DNA of 64,000 bases from Hoeflea sp. YIM 152468 (lineage in GTDB: Bacteria; Pseudomonadota; Alphaproteobacteria; Rhizobiales; Rhizobiaceae). Of this stretch, positions 25,621 through 36,346 are shown piece after piece (within the stretch, counting starts at the first letter, position 1; every line of letters starts with the position of its first letter). Both the position numbers and the translations under genes were made by a program. Location of the stretch: the NCBI RefSeq assembly GCF_029210485.1, contig NZ_JARGET010000028.1:1-64000 (forward strand), in the 5' to 3' direction. The notes below the pieces were generated by a model that was given only the letters and a program-made list of their open reading frames with translations, did not search any database and had not been told where the DNA came from.

Positions 25621-26713
25621 GTCTGCTGCGTTTGCCGCACTGGCGTTCGCAGTCTTTGCCAGCCCCGCGCTGGCCGACGGCGATGTTGCCGCTGGCGAAA
25701 AGGTGTTCAAGAAATGCAGCGCCTGTCACACCGTGGGCGAAGGCGCCAGGCATCGGGTTGGTCCGGAGCTGAATGAGCTGTTTGGCCGCGAGGCAGGTTC
25801 CGCGGAAGGATACAAGTACTCCAAAGCCATGATCGAGGCGGGAGACGGCGGTCTGGTTTGGGACGCGGAATCCCTGACCGAATTCCTGACCAAACCAAAG
25901 GACATGATCAAAGGCACCAAAATGGCCTTTGCCGGACTTAAAAAGCAGGAAGAACTTGCCAATATTCTGGCCTATCTGAAAACCTTCTCGGCAGCACAGG
26001 CGGCGGAAGCCGGGTCGGTGGTTGAGGAGCAGCCGGTGGAGACGGCTGCGGCGGAAACAGTCGAACCCGCGGCAGAGCCCGAGACAATGGTGGTGGAGGC
26101 CAGCAAGGGCGCGTTCGGGCTCGGCCGCGTGGCAATGCCGGCCGAGATCGTAGCCTGGGACATCGATATTCGCCCTGACGGGACCGGACTGCCGGAGGGC
26201 AAGGGCACCGTGGCTGAAGGCGATCCGATCTATGCCGAGAATTGTGCTGTCTGCCATGGTGATTTCGGCGAAGGCGCCGGACGCTGGCCAGTGCTGGCAG
26301 GTGGTCAGGGCACGTTGCTCAAGGACCGGCCGGTCAAGACCATCGGCTCCTACTGGCCTTACCTGTCGACGGTTTTCGATTATGTCCGCCGCGCCATGCC
26401 GTTTGGCGATGCCCGGTCACTGTCGGATGATGACGTCTATGCGCTGACCGCTTATCTGTTGTATCTTAACGACATTGTTGACGACGAGACGTTCGAGCTT
26501 TCCAAGCAAAACTTTACCTCGGTACGGTTGCCGAATGAAGGCAATTTCATCCCCGACGACCGGTTGAGCGAGCCGCATTATGCCAAGGGGCTGGAGCCCT
26601 GCATGTCGGAGTGCAAGCCGGGGCCGGTCAAGATCACGGCCCGGGCGCAGATCATCGATGTGACGCCGGACGTTGAAGGCGATGATGCAAATGCCGGAGG
26701 GGGTATCGACTGA
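25604..26713 (+). CDS. soxD: SoxD, dihaem cytochrome c subunit of sulfane dehydrogenase
   Basis: 369-residue exported dihaem cytochrome. Leader at about 1-24 (ends PALAD). First haem motif Cys38-Ser-Ala-Cys41-His42, second Cys214-Ala-Val-Cys217-His218. The two domains are joined by a Glu/Ala/Val/Pro-rich linker at about 130-165. It takes electrons from SoxC. The start lies inside the last codons of soxC (17-base overlap) and has no strong ribosome site, suggesting translational coupling and a fixed SoxC:SoxD ratio. Confidence 0.93.
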   Translation: MLKFPKSAAFAALAFAVFASPALADGDVAAGEKVFKKCSACHTVGEGARHRVGPELNELFGREAGSAEGYKYSKAMIEAGDGGLVWDAESLTEFLTKPKDMIKGTKMAFAGLKKQEELANILAYLKTFSAAQAAEAGSVVEEQPVETAAAETVEPAAEPETMVVEASKGAFGLGRVAMPAEIVAWDIDIRPDGTGLPEGKGTVAEGDPIYAENCAVCHGDFGEGAGRWPVLAGGQGTLLKDRPVKTIGSYWPYLSTVFDYVRRAMPFGDARSLSDDDVYALTAYLLYLNDIVDDETFELSKQNFTSVRLPNEGNFIPDDRLSEPHYAKGLEPCMSECKPGPVKITARAQIIDVTPDVEGDDANAGGGID

Positions 26714-26751
26714 CTGTCGAGTGCCTGATGGCGCTCTTGAGGAGAGATGAA

Positions 26752-27480
26752 ATGACAGATAGCCGCAGGTACCAGGCAAGCATCTTGATGGTGTGGTGCC
26801 GGGTGCCTGCCATTGTTTTTGCAGTGTTATCCTTGCTCTTGGGCTCTGCCCACTCGGATGACCTGTTCAAACCATGTGCGGCCTGCCACGAGATCGGAGC
26901 GGGGGCGAAGCACAAGGTCGGACCGCATCTGGACGGCCTTTTCGGTCGCACAGCAGGTAGCCTCGATGGTTTCCGCTATTCCGACAGCATGCGGGCAGCG
27001 GGTGAATCCGGGCTGGTGTGGAGCGCGGATACTCTCAGCCAATATATCGAGAAACCGCGTGACTTCATCAAGGGCAACCGGATGTCGTTTCGCGGCATGG
27101 CCGATGCCGGAGAACGCCGGGCGCTGATCATTTGGCTTGCTAGCGCCACGCAGCAGGCGCCTGCGGCAGATCCTGTACCCGGCGACCGGCAGACCCCGGG
27201 ACCGGATCAGGAATTTGCCGACATTGTGCTGAAGATTGACGGAGACCCCGAATATGGCGAGTATCTGTCCGGCGAATGCGTTACCTGCCACCAGATGACC
27301 GGCCACGCTGACGGGATTCCGTCGATAGTCGGTTTGCCGAAGGAGTATTTCGTCCGGTCGCTGTTCGAATACAAGACCAATGTGCGGTCCAACGAGGTCA
27401 TGAAGCTGCGGGTGGAACATCTCGGCAATGAGGAGATCGCAGCGTTGGCGGCCTATTTCAGTTCGCTTGATCCGCAATGA
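26752..27480 (+). CDS. soxE: SoxE, dihaem cytochrome c
   Basis: 242-residue cytochrome with an N-terminal hydrophobic segment at about 11-35 serving as leader. Haem motifs: Cys42-Ala-Ala-Cys45-His46 and Cys176-Val-Thr-Cys179-His180. The N-terminal domain resembles the first domain of SoxD; the C-terminal domain resembles the cytochrome partner of flavocytochrome c sulfide dehydrogenase. This fits the position directly before the flavoprotein gene soxF. GAGGAGAG precedes ATG 26752; an in-frame ATG at 26728 is a less likely start. Confidence 0.87.
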   Translation: MTDSRRYQASILMVWCRVPAIVFAVLSLLLGSAHSDDLFKPCAACHEIGAGAKHKVGPHLDGLFGRTAGSLDGFRYSDSMRAAGESGLVWSADTLSQYIEKPRDFIKGNRMSFRGMADAGERRALIIWLASATQQAPAADPVPGDRQTPGPDQEFADIVLKIDGDPEYGEYLSGECVTCHQMTGHADGIPSIVGLPKEYFVRSLFEYKTNVRSNEVMKLRVEHLGNEEIAALAAYFSSLDPQ

Positions 27481-27509
27481 ATCATAAAACTGTCAATCGG
27501 GAGGATACC

Positions 27510-28784
27510 ATGACTGGATTGACCAGACGCCAATTAGGACTTTTCACCGGGGCCAGTGCGTTGGCTCTGACGCTTCCGACTTATCTGCGGGCACAGGGCA
27601 AGCCGCGCGTGGTGGTGATTGGCGGCGGTGCCGGCGGCGCCACTGCGGCGCGCTACATCGCCAAGGATTCCGACGGCGCCATTGATGTCACGCTGATCGA
27701 GAATTCGGATGTCTACACCACCTGCTTTTATTCCAATCTCTATGTCGGTGGGTTCCGGACATTTGAATCCATCACCCACAGTTATGACGGGCTGCAATCG
27801 AATTACGGCATCACCAAGGTGACCGGGATGGCGGTCAGTGTCGATCGTGATGCCAAGACGGTGACGATGGCGGACGGGGCTTCCATTGCCTATGACCGTC
27901 TGGTGGTTGCGCCCGGCATCGATCTGATCTGGGATTCGGTGGAAGGCTATTCGGAAGAGTTGTCCGAGGCCGCCCCGCATGCCTGGCAGGCCGGGCCTCA
28001 GACCCAGATTCTCAAGGCCAGGCTGGATGAGATCGAGAACGGTCAGCAGATCCTGATCGTGGCGCCACCCAATCCCTACCGCTGTCCGCCAGGCCCTTAC
28101 GAGCGGGCGTCGATGATGGCCCATGCCCTCAAGACCAAAGGTCTGACCGACTCCAAGGTGATCATTCTCGATCCGAAGGACAAATTTTCCAAGCAGGGCG
28201 TGTTTCAGGAAGGCTGGGAGAAGCACTATCCGGGCATGATCGAATGGTACGGCCCGGATGTGCACGGCGGCATCGGTGCGGTTGATGTCGGTGCCGGAGT
28301 GGTCGAGACCGATCTGGACACCTTCAAGGGGGCCTTGCTCAATATCATTCCGGCGCAGAAGGCAGGCGGGATCGCGGTCTCGGCCGGATTGACCGATGAC
28401 AGCGGCTATTGCCCGATCGATGCTGCGAGCATGCGCTCGACCCTTGATGACGCGGTCTTTGTTATCGGGGATGCCTCCATCGCCGGAGACATGCCGAAAT
28501 CGGCATTCTCCGCCAACAGCCAGGCCAAGGTGGCGGCGATGGCCATTCGCAGCGATCTGACCGGCTCCAAGCTGTTTCCGGCCCGATACGCCAACACCTG
28601 CTGGTCACTGATCGACACCGACGACAGCATCAAGGTGGGCGCGCAGTATGAGCCCGGCGAGGGCAAAATTGCCTCGACGCACGGCTTTGTCAGCCAGATG
28701 GACGAAGCGGATGCGGTGCGCAAGACGAATTACGAGGAGTCAGCGGGCTGGTATGCCGGCATCACTGCTGACATGTTCGGCTAG
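27510..28784 (+). CDS. soxF: SoxF, FAD-binding sulfide dehydrogenase flavoprotein
   Basis: 424-residue flavoprotein of the flavocytochrome c sulfide dehydrogenase family. It has a Tat leader (TRRQLGLFTG), then the FAD-binding VVVIGGGAGGATAARY around residue 34. A redox-active Cys lies in VYTTCFYSN and a second candidate in PYRCPPGPYE. It oxidises sulfide in the periplasm and passes electrons to SoxE. GGGAGGAT precedes ATG 27510. Last gene of the sox operon. Confidence 0.9.
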   Translation: MTGLTRRQLGLFTGASALALTLPTYLRAQGKPRVVVIGGGAGGATAARYIAKDSDGAIDVTLIENSDVYTTCFYSNLYVGGFRTFESITHSYDGLQSNYGITKVTGMAVSVDRDAKTVTMADGASIAYDRLVVAPGIDLIWDSVEGYSEELSEAAPHAWQAGPQTQILKARLDEIENGQQILIVAPPNPYRCPPGPYERASMMAHALKTKGLTDSKVIILDPKDKFSKQGVFQEGWEKHYPGMIEWYGPDVHGGIGAVDVGAGVVETDLDTFKGALLNIIPAQKAGGIAVSAGLTDDSGYCPIDAASMRSTLDDAVFVIGDASIAGDMPKSAFSANSQAKVAAMAIRSDLTGSKLFPARYANTCWSLIDTDDSIKVGAQYEPGEGKIASTHGFVSQMDEADAVRKTNYEESAGWYAGITADMFG

Positions 28785-28805
28785 GCGAAGCGGGGACGGT
28801 GGGAG

Positions 28806-28837
28806 GCCGGAAGCCGGTGCGCAAGCCCGCTTCCGGC
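28806..28837 (+). terminator. Inverted repeat after soxF
   Basis: GCCGGAAGC at 28806-28814 and GCTTCCGGC at 28829-28837 pair perfectly over nine bases with a 14-base loop, 22 bases after the soxF stop. No T-run follows, so termination is plausible but not proven; it lies just before modA. Confidence 0.5.
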
Positions 28838-28958
28838 GTTCAGCCCGTACCAAAGCTGGCGCGGAAGACGGGCCGCGCCTGCACATGACCGGGCCATTGC
28901 CATGGACCGGGTCGCGCTGGTATCTCGGTGCAAGCATAACGCGTCTGGAGCCAGCTTG

Positions 28959-29765
28959 ATGGCCGACTTTTCGATCCCGTTCCCGTTTCTGGCGCGGCCT
29001 CTGGCCGGAGCGTTGCTGCTGGCAAGCCTGCTGATGCCTGTGGCAGCGCAAGCCGATGATGTGCTGGTGTTTGCTGCCGCCAGTCTCAAAACCGCGCTGG
29101 ATCAGGTTGCGACGGAATGGGGCGGGCGGACCGGCAGGTCCGTGACCGTTTCCTACGCCGGCAGCTCCAGCCTGGCGCGGCAGATCGAACAGGGCGCGCC
29201 AGCCGATCTTTTCATCTCCGCATCGGTCGACTGGATGGACTATCTCCAATCGGCCGAACTGATCCGCCCGGAAACCCGCATTGACCTGCTCGGCAACAGC
29301 CTGGTGCTGATCGCGCATGGCCGCGACGCAGGCAGGATCGACCTGGAGGCGGGAGCCGATCTCGCCGGTTTGCTCGGGGATCAACGGCTGGCCATGGCGC
29401 TGGTCGAGTCCGTGCCAGCCGGAATCTACGGCAAGGCGGCACTGACCAGTCTGGGGCAGTGGGACGCCGTGAAGGAAAAGGTCGCCCAGACCGACAATGT
29501 GCGTGCAGCGCTGGCTCTGGTGTCGTCGGGCGAGGCGCCGTTCGGCATTGTCTATGCGAGTGATGCGGTGGCTGAAGACACGGTCAGCGTGATCGCGGTG
29601 TTTGCCCAAACCAGCCATGTGCCGATCATCTACCCGGCTGCGTTGACCGCCTCTTCGTCCGCACCGGACGCGCTCCTGTTTCTCGAGGCGCTGAGCGGGC
29701 CGGCGGCGGCGGATATGTTCAGGGCGCAAGGCTTCAGGCCGTTGAACGGGCAGGGCGATGGCTGA
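28959..29765 (+). CDS. modA: ModA, periplasmic molybdate-binding protein
   Basis: 268-residue ABC substrate-binding protein: leader to about residue 31 (ends AAQAD), then VFAAASLKTALDQV, the typical ModA opening that places Ser/Ala at the oxyanion site. SYAGSSSLARQIEQGAPADLF-type and VPAGIYGKAAL segments follow. It delivers molybdate to ModB. ATG 28959 follows GGAG by eight bases; an upstream ATG at 28902 is unlikely. The modABC genes overlap each other, and their position after the sox operon suits molybdenum supply for SoxC. Confidence 0.92.
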   Translation: MADFSIPFPFLARPLAGALLLASLLMPVAAQADDVLVFAAASLKTALDQVATEWGGRTGRSVTVSYAGSSSLARQIEQGAPADLFISASVDWMDYLQSAELIRPETRIDLLGNSLVLIAHGRDAGRIDLEAGADLAGLLGDQRLAMALVESVPAGIYGKAALTSLGQWDAVKEKVAQTDNVRAALALVSSGEAPFGIVYASDAVAEDTVSVIAVFAQTSHVPIIYPAALTASSSAPDALLFLEALSGPAAADMFRAQGFRPLNGQGDG

Positions 29766-30456
29766 CTGGCTCACGCCTGATCAATGGAGCGCGGTTCTCC
29801 TGTCATTGAAGGTTTCGTTCTGGGCGACCGTGCTGAGCCTGCCAGCCGGTGTCGCCGTGGCCTACGCTCTGGCGCGCCATGAGTTCTGGGGCAAGCAGGC
29901 GCTTAACGGGCTGGTGCATCTGCCGTTGATTCTGCCGCCGGTGGTGACCGGGTATCTGCTGCTGCTGACATTCGGACGCCGTGGAGCAATTGGCGGCTTC
30001 CTGGAAGAGAGCTTTGGGCTGGTGTTTGCGTTTCGCTGGACCGGGGCCGCACTGGCGGCGGCGGTGATGGCATTTCCGCTGATGGTGCGCGCCATACGCC
30101 TCGCCATCGAGGCGGTCGATCCGAAACTGGAACAGGCGGCAGCGACACTGGGCGCATCGCCGCTCTGGATATTTGCCACCGTCACCTTGCCGCTGATTCT
30201 GCCGGGCGTCATAGCCGGAGCGATTTTGGCCTTTGCGAAGGCGATGGGAGAATTTGGCGCCACCATCACATTCGTCTCCAACATTCCGGGTCAGACGCAA
30301 ACACTGCCGTCGGCGGTGTACAGTTTTCTGCAGGTGCCGGGCGGTGATGGACAGGCGCTGCAACTGGTGCTGATCGCGGTCGCGATCGCGCTGTTGGCGC
30401 TGTTCCTGTCGGAATGGCTCGGCCGTGCCGTGGCGCGAAGGATAGCGGGATCATGA
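29758..30456 (+). CDS. modB: ModB, molybdate ABC transporter permease
   Basis: 232-residue membrane protein with five to six hydrophobic spans. The ABC-permease coupling segment EAVDPKLEQAAATLGASP (EAA loop) lies near residues 120-137, followed by GEFGATITFVSNIPGQT, characteristic of ModB. The start overlaps the modA end by eight bases and its stop overlaps the modC start (ATGA), so the three genes are translationally coupled. Confidence 0.92.
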   Translation: MADWLTPDQWSAVLLSLKVSFWATVLSLPAGVAVAYALARHEFWGKQALNGLVHLPLILPPVVTGYLLLLTFGRRGAIGGFLEESFGLVFAFRWTGAALAAAVMAFPLMVRAIRLAIEAVDPKLEQAAATLGASPLWIFATVTLPLILPGVIAGAILAFAKAMGEFGATITFVSNIPGQTQTLPSAVYSFLQVPGGDGQALQLVLIAVAIALLALFLSEWLGRAVARRIAGS

Positions 30457-31547
30457 GTTTCTCGGTCCGGCTGCTGCACAGGTTCGGAAATTTTGTGCTG
30501 GATGTGGATTTCACCGCTCCGGCAGGCGTAACCGCGCTGTTCGGCCGCTCCGGTTCCGGCAAGACCTCGGTGGTCAACGCCATTGCCGGGTTGTTCAAGC
30601 CTGAAGCCGGCCAGATCTCGGTCGGGGGCCGGGTTCTCTATGATTCCGAGCGCGGCGCCTCGATTCCGGTGCACCAGCGGCGGCTTGGCTATGTGTTTCA
30701 GGAGGGACGGCTGTTTCCCCATCTCAGCGTCCAGCAAAATCTTGGCTACGGCCGCTGGTTTGCACCAGGCGGAGCCGCAACCAGAGCGGAGTTTGAGCGT
30801 GTTGTGGCGATGCTGGGGATCGAGGGCCTGCTCGAGCGGCGGCCCGGCAGCCTGTCCGGCGGGGAAAAACAGCGGGTGGCGATCGGCCGGGCGCTGCTGG
30901 CCAGCCCGCAATTGCTGCTGATGGACGAACCGCTGGCGGCGCTTGATGAGGAGCGCAAGGCCGAAATCCTGCCCTATCTCGAGCGGCTGTGCGAGCACAG
31001 CGAGATCCCGATCGTCTATGTCAGCCATTCGATGGCCGAGGTGGCGCGGCTGGCAACGACGCTGGTGCTGATGGAGGACGGAATCGTGACCCGGTCAGGG
31101 CCGGCATCGGAGGTGCTTTCCGATCCGGAAAGCGTGCCTGCGCTGGGGATCAGAACCGCTGGAGCCAGTCTTCGCGCCACCGTCGCGGCGCAGGAAGAGG
31201 ACGGGCTGACACGGCTTGAAACGACAGCGGGTCCGCTGTTTCTGCCGCGGGTTGAAGCTCCTGTCGGGGCGCTGGTCAGTATCCGTATTTTGGCCCATGA
31301 CGTGATCCTGTCGCGGACCCGGCCAGAGGGGCTGTCAGCGCTCAACATCCTTGCAACCACGGTCACGGCGGTGCGACTCGGTGACGGGCCGGGCGCGATT
31401 GTTCAGCTCCGCGCCGGTGAAGACCTGTTGCTGGCGCGGATTACCCGCCGCTCGGCGATGGCACTGGAGCTCACGCCGGGAGCCGACTGCTTTGCCATCC
31501 TGAAGACCGTGTCGGTTGCACAGCAAAATGTCGGCAGAACCGGGTGA
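30453..31547 (+). CDS. modC: ModC, molybdate ABC transporter ATPase
   Basis: 364-residue ATPase: Walker A GRSGSGKTS near residue 31, Q-loop VFQEGRLFPH, signature LSGGEKQRVAIGRALL and Walker B LLMDEPLAALDEE. A C-terminal molybdate-binding TOBE/Mop domain spans about residues 290-364. The ATG overlaps the modB stop. Energises molybdate import. I do not see a modE regulator gene or a convincing ModE box nearby. Confidence 0.92.
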   Translation: MSFSVRLLHRFGNFVLDVDFTAPAGVTALFGRSGSGKTSVVNAIAGLFKPEAGQISVGGRVLYDSERGASIPVHQRRLGYVFQEGRLFPHLSVQQNLGYGRWFAPGGAATRAEFERVVAMLGIEGLLERRPGSLSGGEKQRVAIGRALLASPQLLLMDEPLAALDEERKAEILPYLERLCEHSEIPIVYVSHSMAEVARLATTLVLMEDGIVTRSGPASEVLSDPESVPALGIRTAGASLRATVAAQEEDGLTRLETTAGPLFLPRVEAPVGALVSIRILAHDVILSRTRPEGLSALNILATTVTAVRLGDGPGAIVQLRAGEDLLLARITRRSAMALELTPGADCFAILKTVSVAQQNVGRTG

Positions 31548-31569
31548 GGCGCGGCCGTGTCTCTCCGGC

Positions 31570-31582
31570 CCCGGAAACCGGG
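31570..31582. terminator. Short hairpin between convergent modC and lysR
   Basis: CCCGG, loop AAA, CCGGG in the 43-base gap between the stops of modC and the leftward LysR gene. A five-base GC stem without a long T-run; possibly a weak bidirectional terminator. Confidence 0.3.
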
Positions 31583-31590
31583 TTCGGGTT

Positions 31591-32463
31591 TCATGTCTGT
31601 TCATCCGGTTCGCAGAGAATTTTGACAAGTTCCACCCAGTGCCTCCGGGCCAGGATGTCCTCACTTGCCGTCATCCAGTAGCCCGCGTCCGGCGTCAATG
31701 ATTTGTCCGACAGACGCACCAGGCTGCCGCTGGCCAGATCCTGGCTGGAGAGCGGCATCGAACCCAGAATTACGCCAAGCCCAGCCTTTGCGGCGGCGTG
31801 GGCCGAGACGTAACTGTCAAACCGGTAGTTGGGGACAGCGGTAACGGCATCGCCGGATTGGACAGTCCATTCCTGCCAGCCGGGGCGCGGACCGGACACC
31901 GCGATGCGGGGCAGTTTCCACCAGGGCGTCCCTGCCTCCAAGAGCGCCGGAGCAGCCAGGGGAACGAGAGCCTCCCGGTAAAGCCGGGTGGCCAGTCCCT
32001 CGGGGCGGGGATGCCGTATATAGCGGATTTCGAGGGTTGCATTGGCCTTGGCGAAGTCCGGTTCGATGGTCATGGTGGTCAGCGATATCTGGAACCTGGG
32101 CCTGTTCTCCAGGGCTGCGAGGCGGGGAATGATCCACATCTGTGCAACCGATGCGCTTGCCGACAGGGTGATCCGGTCGGGTGCCTTGCCGAACAATTCG
32201 TCGGCGCTGCGGTTGAGCGCCAGCAGGGCCTGGGTGACATAGGGCAGCCAGGCTTCTCCATCCACGGTCAGGATGACGCCGCGCGGCTGCCGGGAAAACA
32301 GGCTGACGCCGACAAGCTGCTCGAGGTTTTTGATGCGCTGGCTTACCGCCGCCTGGGTCAAGCCGATTTCGGCGGCCGCAGCGGTGAAGCTGCCGGTGCG
32401 GCCGGCTGCCTCGAAGACACGCACCCATTCCAGCGGAAGCTGGCCAATCTTGCCAAGAGACAT
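31591..32463 (-). CDS. LysR-family transcriptional regulator (GcvA-like)
   Basis: 290-residue LysR-type regulator. The N-terminal winged helix-turn-helix covers residues ~10-65 (TGSFTAAAAEIGLTQAAVSQ). The effector domain follows from ~95 (ISLTTMTIEPDFAKANATLE is typical of GcvA-like members). ATG 32463 is used; an in-frame TTG six bases earlier is possible. It diverges from the tmpA/tmpB-like operon across 98 bases, the classical arrangement for a LysR activator controlling that operon, so the ligand may be a phosphonate or its product. Confidence 0.85.
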   Translation of the reverse strand: MSLGKIGQLPLEWVRVFEAAGRTGSFTAAAAEIGLTQAAVSQRIKNLEQLVGVSLFSRQPRGVILTVDGEAWLPYVTQALLALNRSADELFGKAPDRITLSASASVAQMWIIPRLAALENRPRFQISLTTMTIEPDFAKANATLEIRYIRHPRPEGLATRLYREALVPLAAPALLEAGTPWWKLPRIAVSGPRPGWQEWTVQSGDAVTAVPNYRFDSYVSAHAAAKAGLGVILGSMPLSSQDLASGSLVRLSDKSLTPDAGYWMTASEDILARRHWVELVKILCEPDEQT

Positions 32464-32555
32464 AATCAAAACCGTGTCTAACTGTTGGAAATGCTAAATT
32501 GTGATTATGTCAAAGATCGCGATAACTGTCATCAACGCCAAGGCTACAGGGATGA

Positions 32556-34298
<1,743 letters not shown>

Positions 34299-34300
<2 letters not shown>

Positions 34301-34400
34301 AGCGCGTCGCATCAAACCGGTTCCGGGTGACGCGCTTTAGGCACTTTGTTTATGCATGTCGTTGTCGCAAAACCGCTGCACACTTTTGCGCGACATGCAT
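34299..34400. repeat. Palindromic intergenic repeat, rhizobial RIME-like
   Basis: Two adjacent perfect inverted repeats fill the gap between convergent tmpB and btaB. AAAGCGCGTC pairs with GACGCGCTTT (34299-34308, 34329-34338), and ATGCATGTCG pairs with CGACATGCAT (34352-34361, 34391-34400) with an inner GCAAAA/TTTTGC stem. The arrangement and the central AAAACCGCTGCACACTTTTG core resemble the mosaic intergenic elements common in Rhizobiales genomes. Each end touches a stop codon of the flanking genes, so it may work as a bidirectional transcript end. Confidence 0.7.
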
Positions 34401-35074
34401 TAGCGGTCCGGGTAATGGCCCTGAGGCAAGCGGATAACTCCGATGCGGGCATAGTCACGATAGATCGGCGAGAGTGTCAGTTCGGCCTGATGCGCGGCTG
34501 ACAAGGCTGTCATGGCTGGTCCGAGGTTTTCGCGCGGGGTGACATGAAAGCGTGCAAGCCAGGCTTTCAAACTCTTGCCAAACCAGCCCGGCAACCGGTC
34601 CTGCTGACCGAAATCCACGACATGCAGTTCGCCGCCAGGCTTCACCGCCAGGACGGCCTGATGAAGAGCGGCTTCCCAGCCCGGTATCATCGACAGGCTG
34701 TAGGAGAGAAACACCCGGTCGAATCCGGATATGCCGAAAAGCGTTGCCGCATCGAAAGCTGTGGCATCCCCCCGGGCAAGGCTGATGCGGTCACCGGTGC
34801 CGGTTCTTGACACCATGGCGCCGGCCGATTTGAGCATTTCAGCCGAGATGTCGAGGCCGCAGAGTCTGGCATCCGGATAGCGTTTTGCCGTCAGAATCAG
34901 GTTGCGGGCCGTGCCGCAACCTATTTCCAGCACAGTGCCATTTGGTGGTGGCTTGAGGGCGGCAATCAGCTCGTTGCGGCCGAGCAGATAATAGCGCCGG
35001 GTCAGATCATAAAGGTAGCGTTGGCGGCGATAGATGTCGTCCATCACAGAGCCATTGGCGGAAGCGGTGCTCAC
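34400..35074 (-). CDS. btaB: BtaB-like SAM methyltransferase (betaine lipid synthesis)
   Basis: 224-residue class I methyltransferase; the SAM-binding motif VLEIGCGTARN lies near residue 49 and an acidic GLDIS follows. BtaB methylates the homoserine headgroup of diacylglycerylhomoserine three times to give the betaine lipid DGTS. The start is a GTG at 35074 overlapping the btaA stop. Position in plcP-btaA-btaB order supports the assignment; alone it would be only a generic methyltransferase. Confidence 0.85.
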   Translation of the reverse strand: MSTASANGSVMDDIYRRQRYLYDLTRRYYLLGRNELIAALKPPPNGTVLEIGCGTARNLILTAKRYPDARLCGLDISAEMLKSAGAMVSRTGTGDRISLARGDATAFDAATLFGISGFDRVFLSYSLSMIPGWEAALHQAVLAVKPGGELHVVDFGQQDRLPGWFGKSLKAWLARFHVTPRENLGPAMTALSAAHQAELTLSPIYRDYARIGVIRLPQGHYPDR

Positions 35075-36315
35075 GCGGTGGCCTCACGTTTGACGTGCAG
35101 ATGAAAGCCGCCATAGATCGCAGACCGGTCTTTGGCGCCCAACTCAAGGCTTTCCTCAGAGCGGTAGTCCCATTGGTCAAGGATGCCGTCAGGAACGTGG
35201 CCGGGCAATGGAGAGCCTGCGGCGGCAGTGCGGTAGATGACGCGCGCGCCGGGGCGCGCGGTGCGGGTGATCTCGGCCCAGAGTTCGCAGAGCTGGCTGT
35301 CAGTCATCCAGTCCTGGGCATCCAGCAGCACGAAGGCGTCCACGGAAGCAGCGGGCCGGGAGGCGAGGAGCACGGTAATGCTCTCATTGACGATGTTCAC
35401 GCGGCTCGCATTGCGGCGGATCGCCTGGAAATTGCGGGCTTCGAGATAGGGCGGCAGACTGGCAGTTTCGCCTGCCTGGTAACCGCGCCCAAAAGCCTGC
35501 CAGGCAAAGTAATTGTCCTTCAACGGAAAACCGCACGCCAGCCGTTCGGTTCGCGCTTTCAGCGCCCCGGCCATGCCATCCGGCCCATCGCCGGCCAAAG
35601 CTGCGTATTGCGCCGGCGGTATGCCAAGCCCGAACAGCGAGGCGCGCAGCGATGTCAGCGCCTTGAAGCTGCGGCTGTCGAACACAGGCGCCATGCGGGT
35701 GTGAAAGAACTCTCGTTGTTTCTCGATGCTGTCCATGCGCAGCAAGTCGCGCGGGTCAACACCATAGACCTTTCCGATGATATGGGCGGCCGAGATGAAC
35801 CGGCCGAGCAGTCCGGTGGTGTAGAATCCGCGGCTAAAGCGGCTGATACGACGACGGCCATTGGCTTGCCGCCCGTCCCAATAGGCGCGTGTCTTTGAAT
35901 CAAGGTGCGGGCGAATGTGGCGCTCATAGAGCGCAATGTTGGATTTCAGATTGGCGTGGCGAAACAGGTTGGAAAATGAAGTGTGGTCGGGCAGATGTGT
36001 GGCTGCGGCCAGTTTGAGCTTGCCCAGCGCCACATGCGCCGGCGACAGGTCAACGGCAATGATCTCGGCCGGATCGGCGCTCAGATAGGACAGAACGTTG
36101 CAGGAGCCCGAGGCGATGGTGACCAGCGTATCCGTGGGTCTGAGCGCCAGGGCTTCCATGTCGACCAGCGGATCCTCCCAGATCTGCGGGTAAACCAGAC
36201 CGCGGAAAGCCGTCGAGAACGCTCGCTCCAGCAAGCCGGTCGAGGAGAGCGCGGTGCCGCGCACGACAGCGCCGTCAATGCGGGCGCCGATCGCTGTGGT
36301 GTCAATCATGCTCAT
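35071..36315 (-). CDS. btaA: BtaA, S-adenosylmethionine:diacylglycerol 3-amino-3-carboxypropyl transferase
   Basis: 414-residue DUF3419 protein. The SAM-binding stretch VTIASGSCNVLSYL lies around residue 60, preceded by the family segment GLVYPQIWEDPLVDME. It transfers the aminocarboxypropyl group of SAM to diacylglycerol, the first step of DGTS formation under phosphate shortage. ATG 36315 follows GGAG by eight bases; a frame extending further upstream overlaps the phospholipase gene and is not used. It lies 31 bases after plcP. Confidence 0.9.
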   Translation of the reverse strand: MSMIDTTAIGARIDGAVVRGTALSSTGLLERAFSTAFRGLVYPQIWEDPLVDMEALALRPTDTLVTIASGSCNVLSYLSADPAEIIAVDLSPAHVALGKLKLAAATHLPDHTSFSNLFRHANLKSNIALYERHIRPHLDSKTRAYWDGRQANGRRRISRFSRGFYTTGLLGRFISAAHIIGKVYGVDPRDLLRMDSIEKQREFFHTRMAPVFDSRSFKALTSLRASLFGLGIPPAQYAALAGDGPDGMAGALKARTERLACGFPLKDNYFAWQAFGRGYQAGETASLPPYLEARNFQAIRRNASRVNIVNESITVLLASRPAASVDAFVLLDAQDWMTDSQLCELWAEITRTARPGARVIYRTAAAGSPLPGHVPDGILDQWDYRSEESLELGAKDRSAIYGGFHLHVKREATA

Positions 36316-36346
36316 TCGGAGTGCTCCGGTGGGAAGGGGACGGCGA

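Noticed and set aside
28905-28950. Possible ModE/Mo-box before modA (CGCTGGTAT and CATAACGCG)
   Set aside because: The two arms are not reverse complements and do not match the ModE consensus; no modE gene is seen.
32507-32532. Possible Pho box before tmpA (ATGTCAA and CTGTCAT)
   Set aside because: The two half-sites are 19 bases apart, which is not a multiple of the 11-base repeat; only one good half-site exists.
34544-34810. Plus-strand frames opposite btaB
   Set aside because: Antisense shadows of a well-supported methyltransferase gene.
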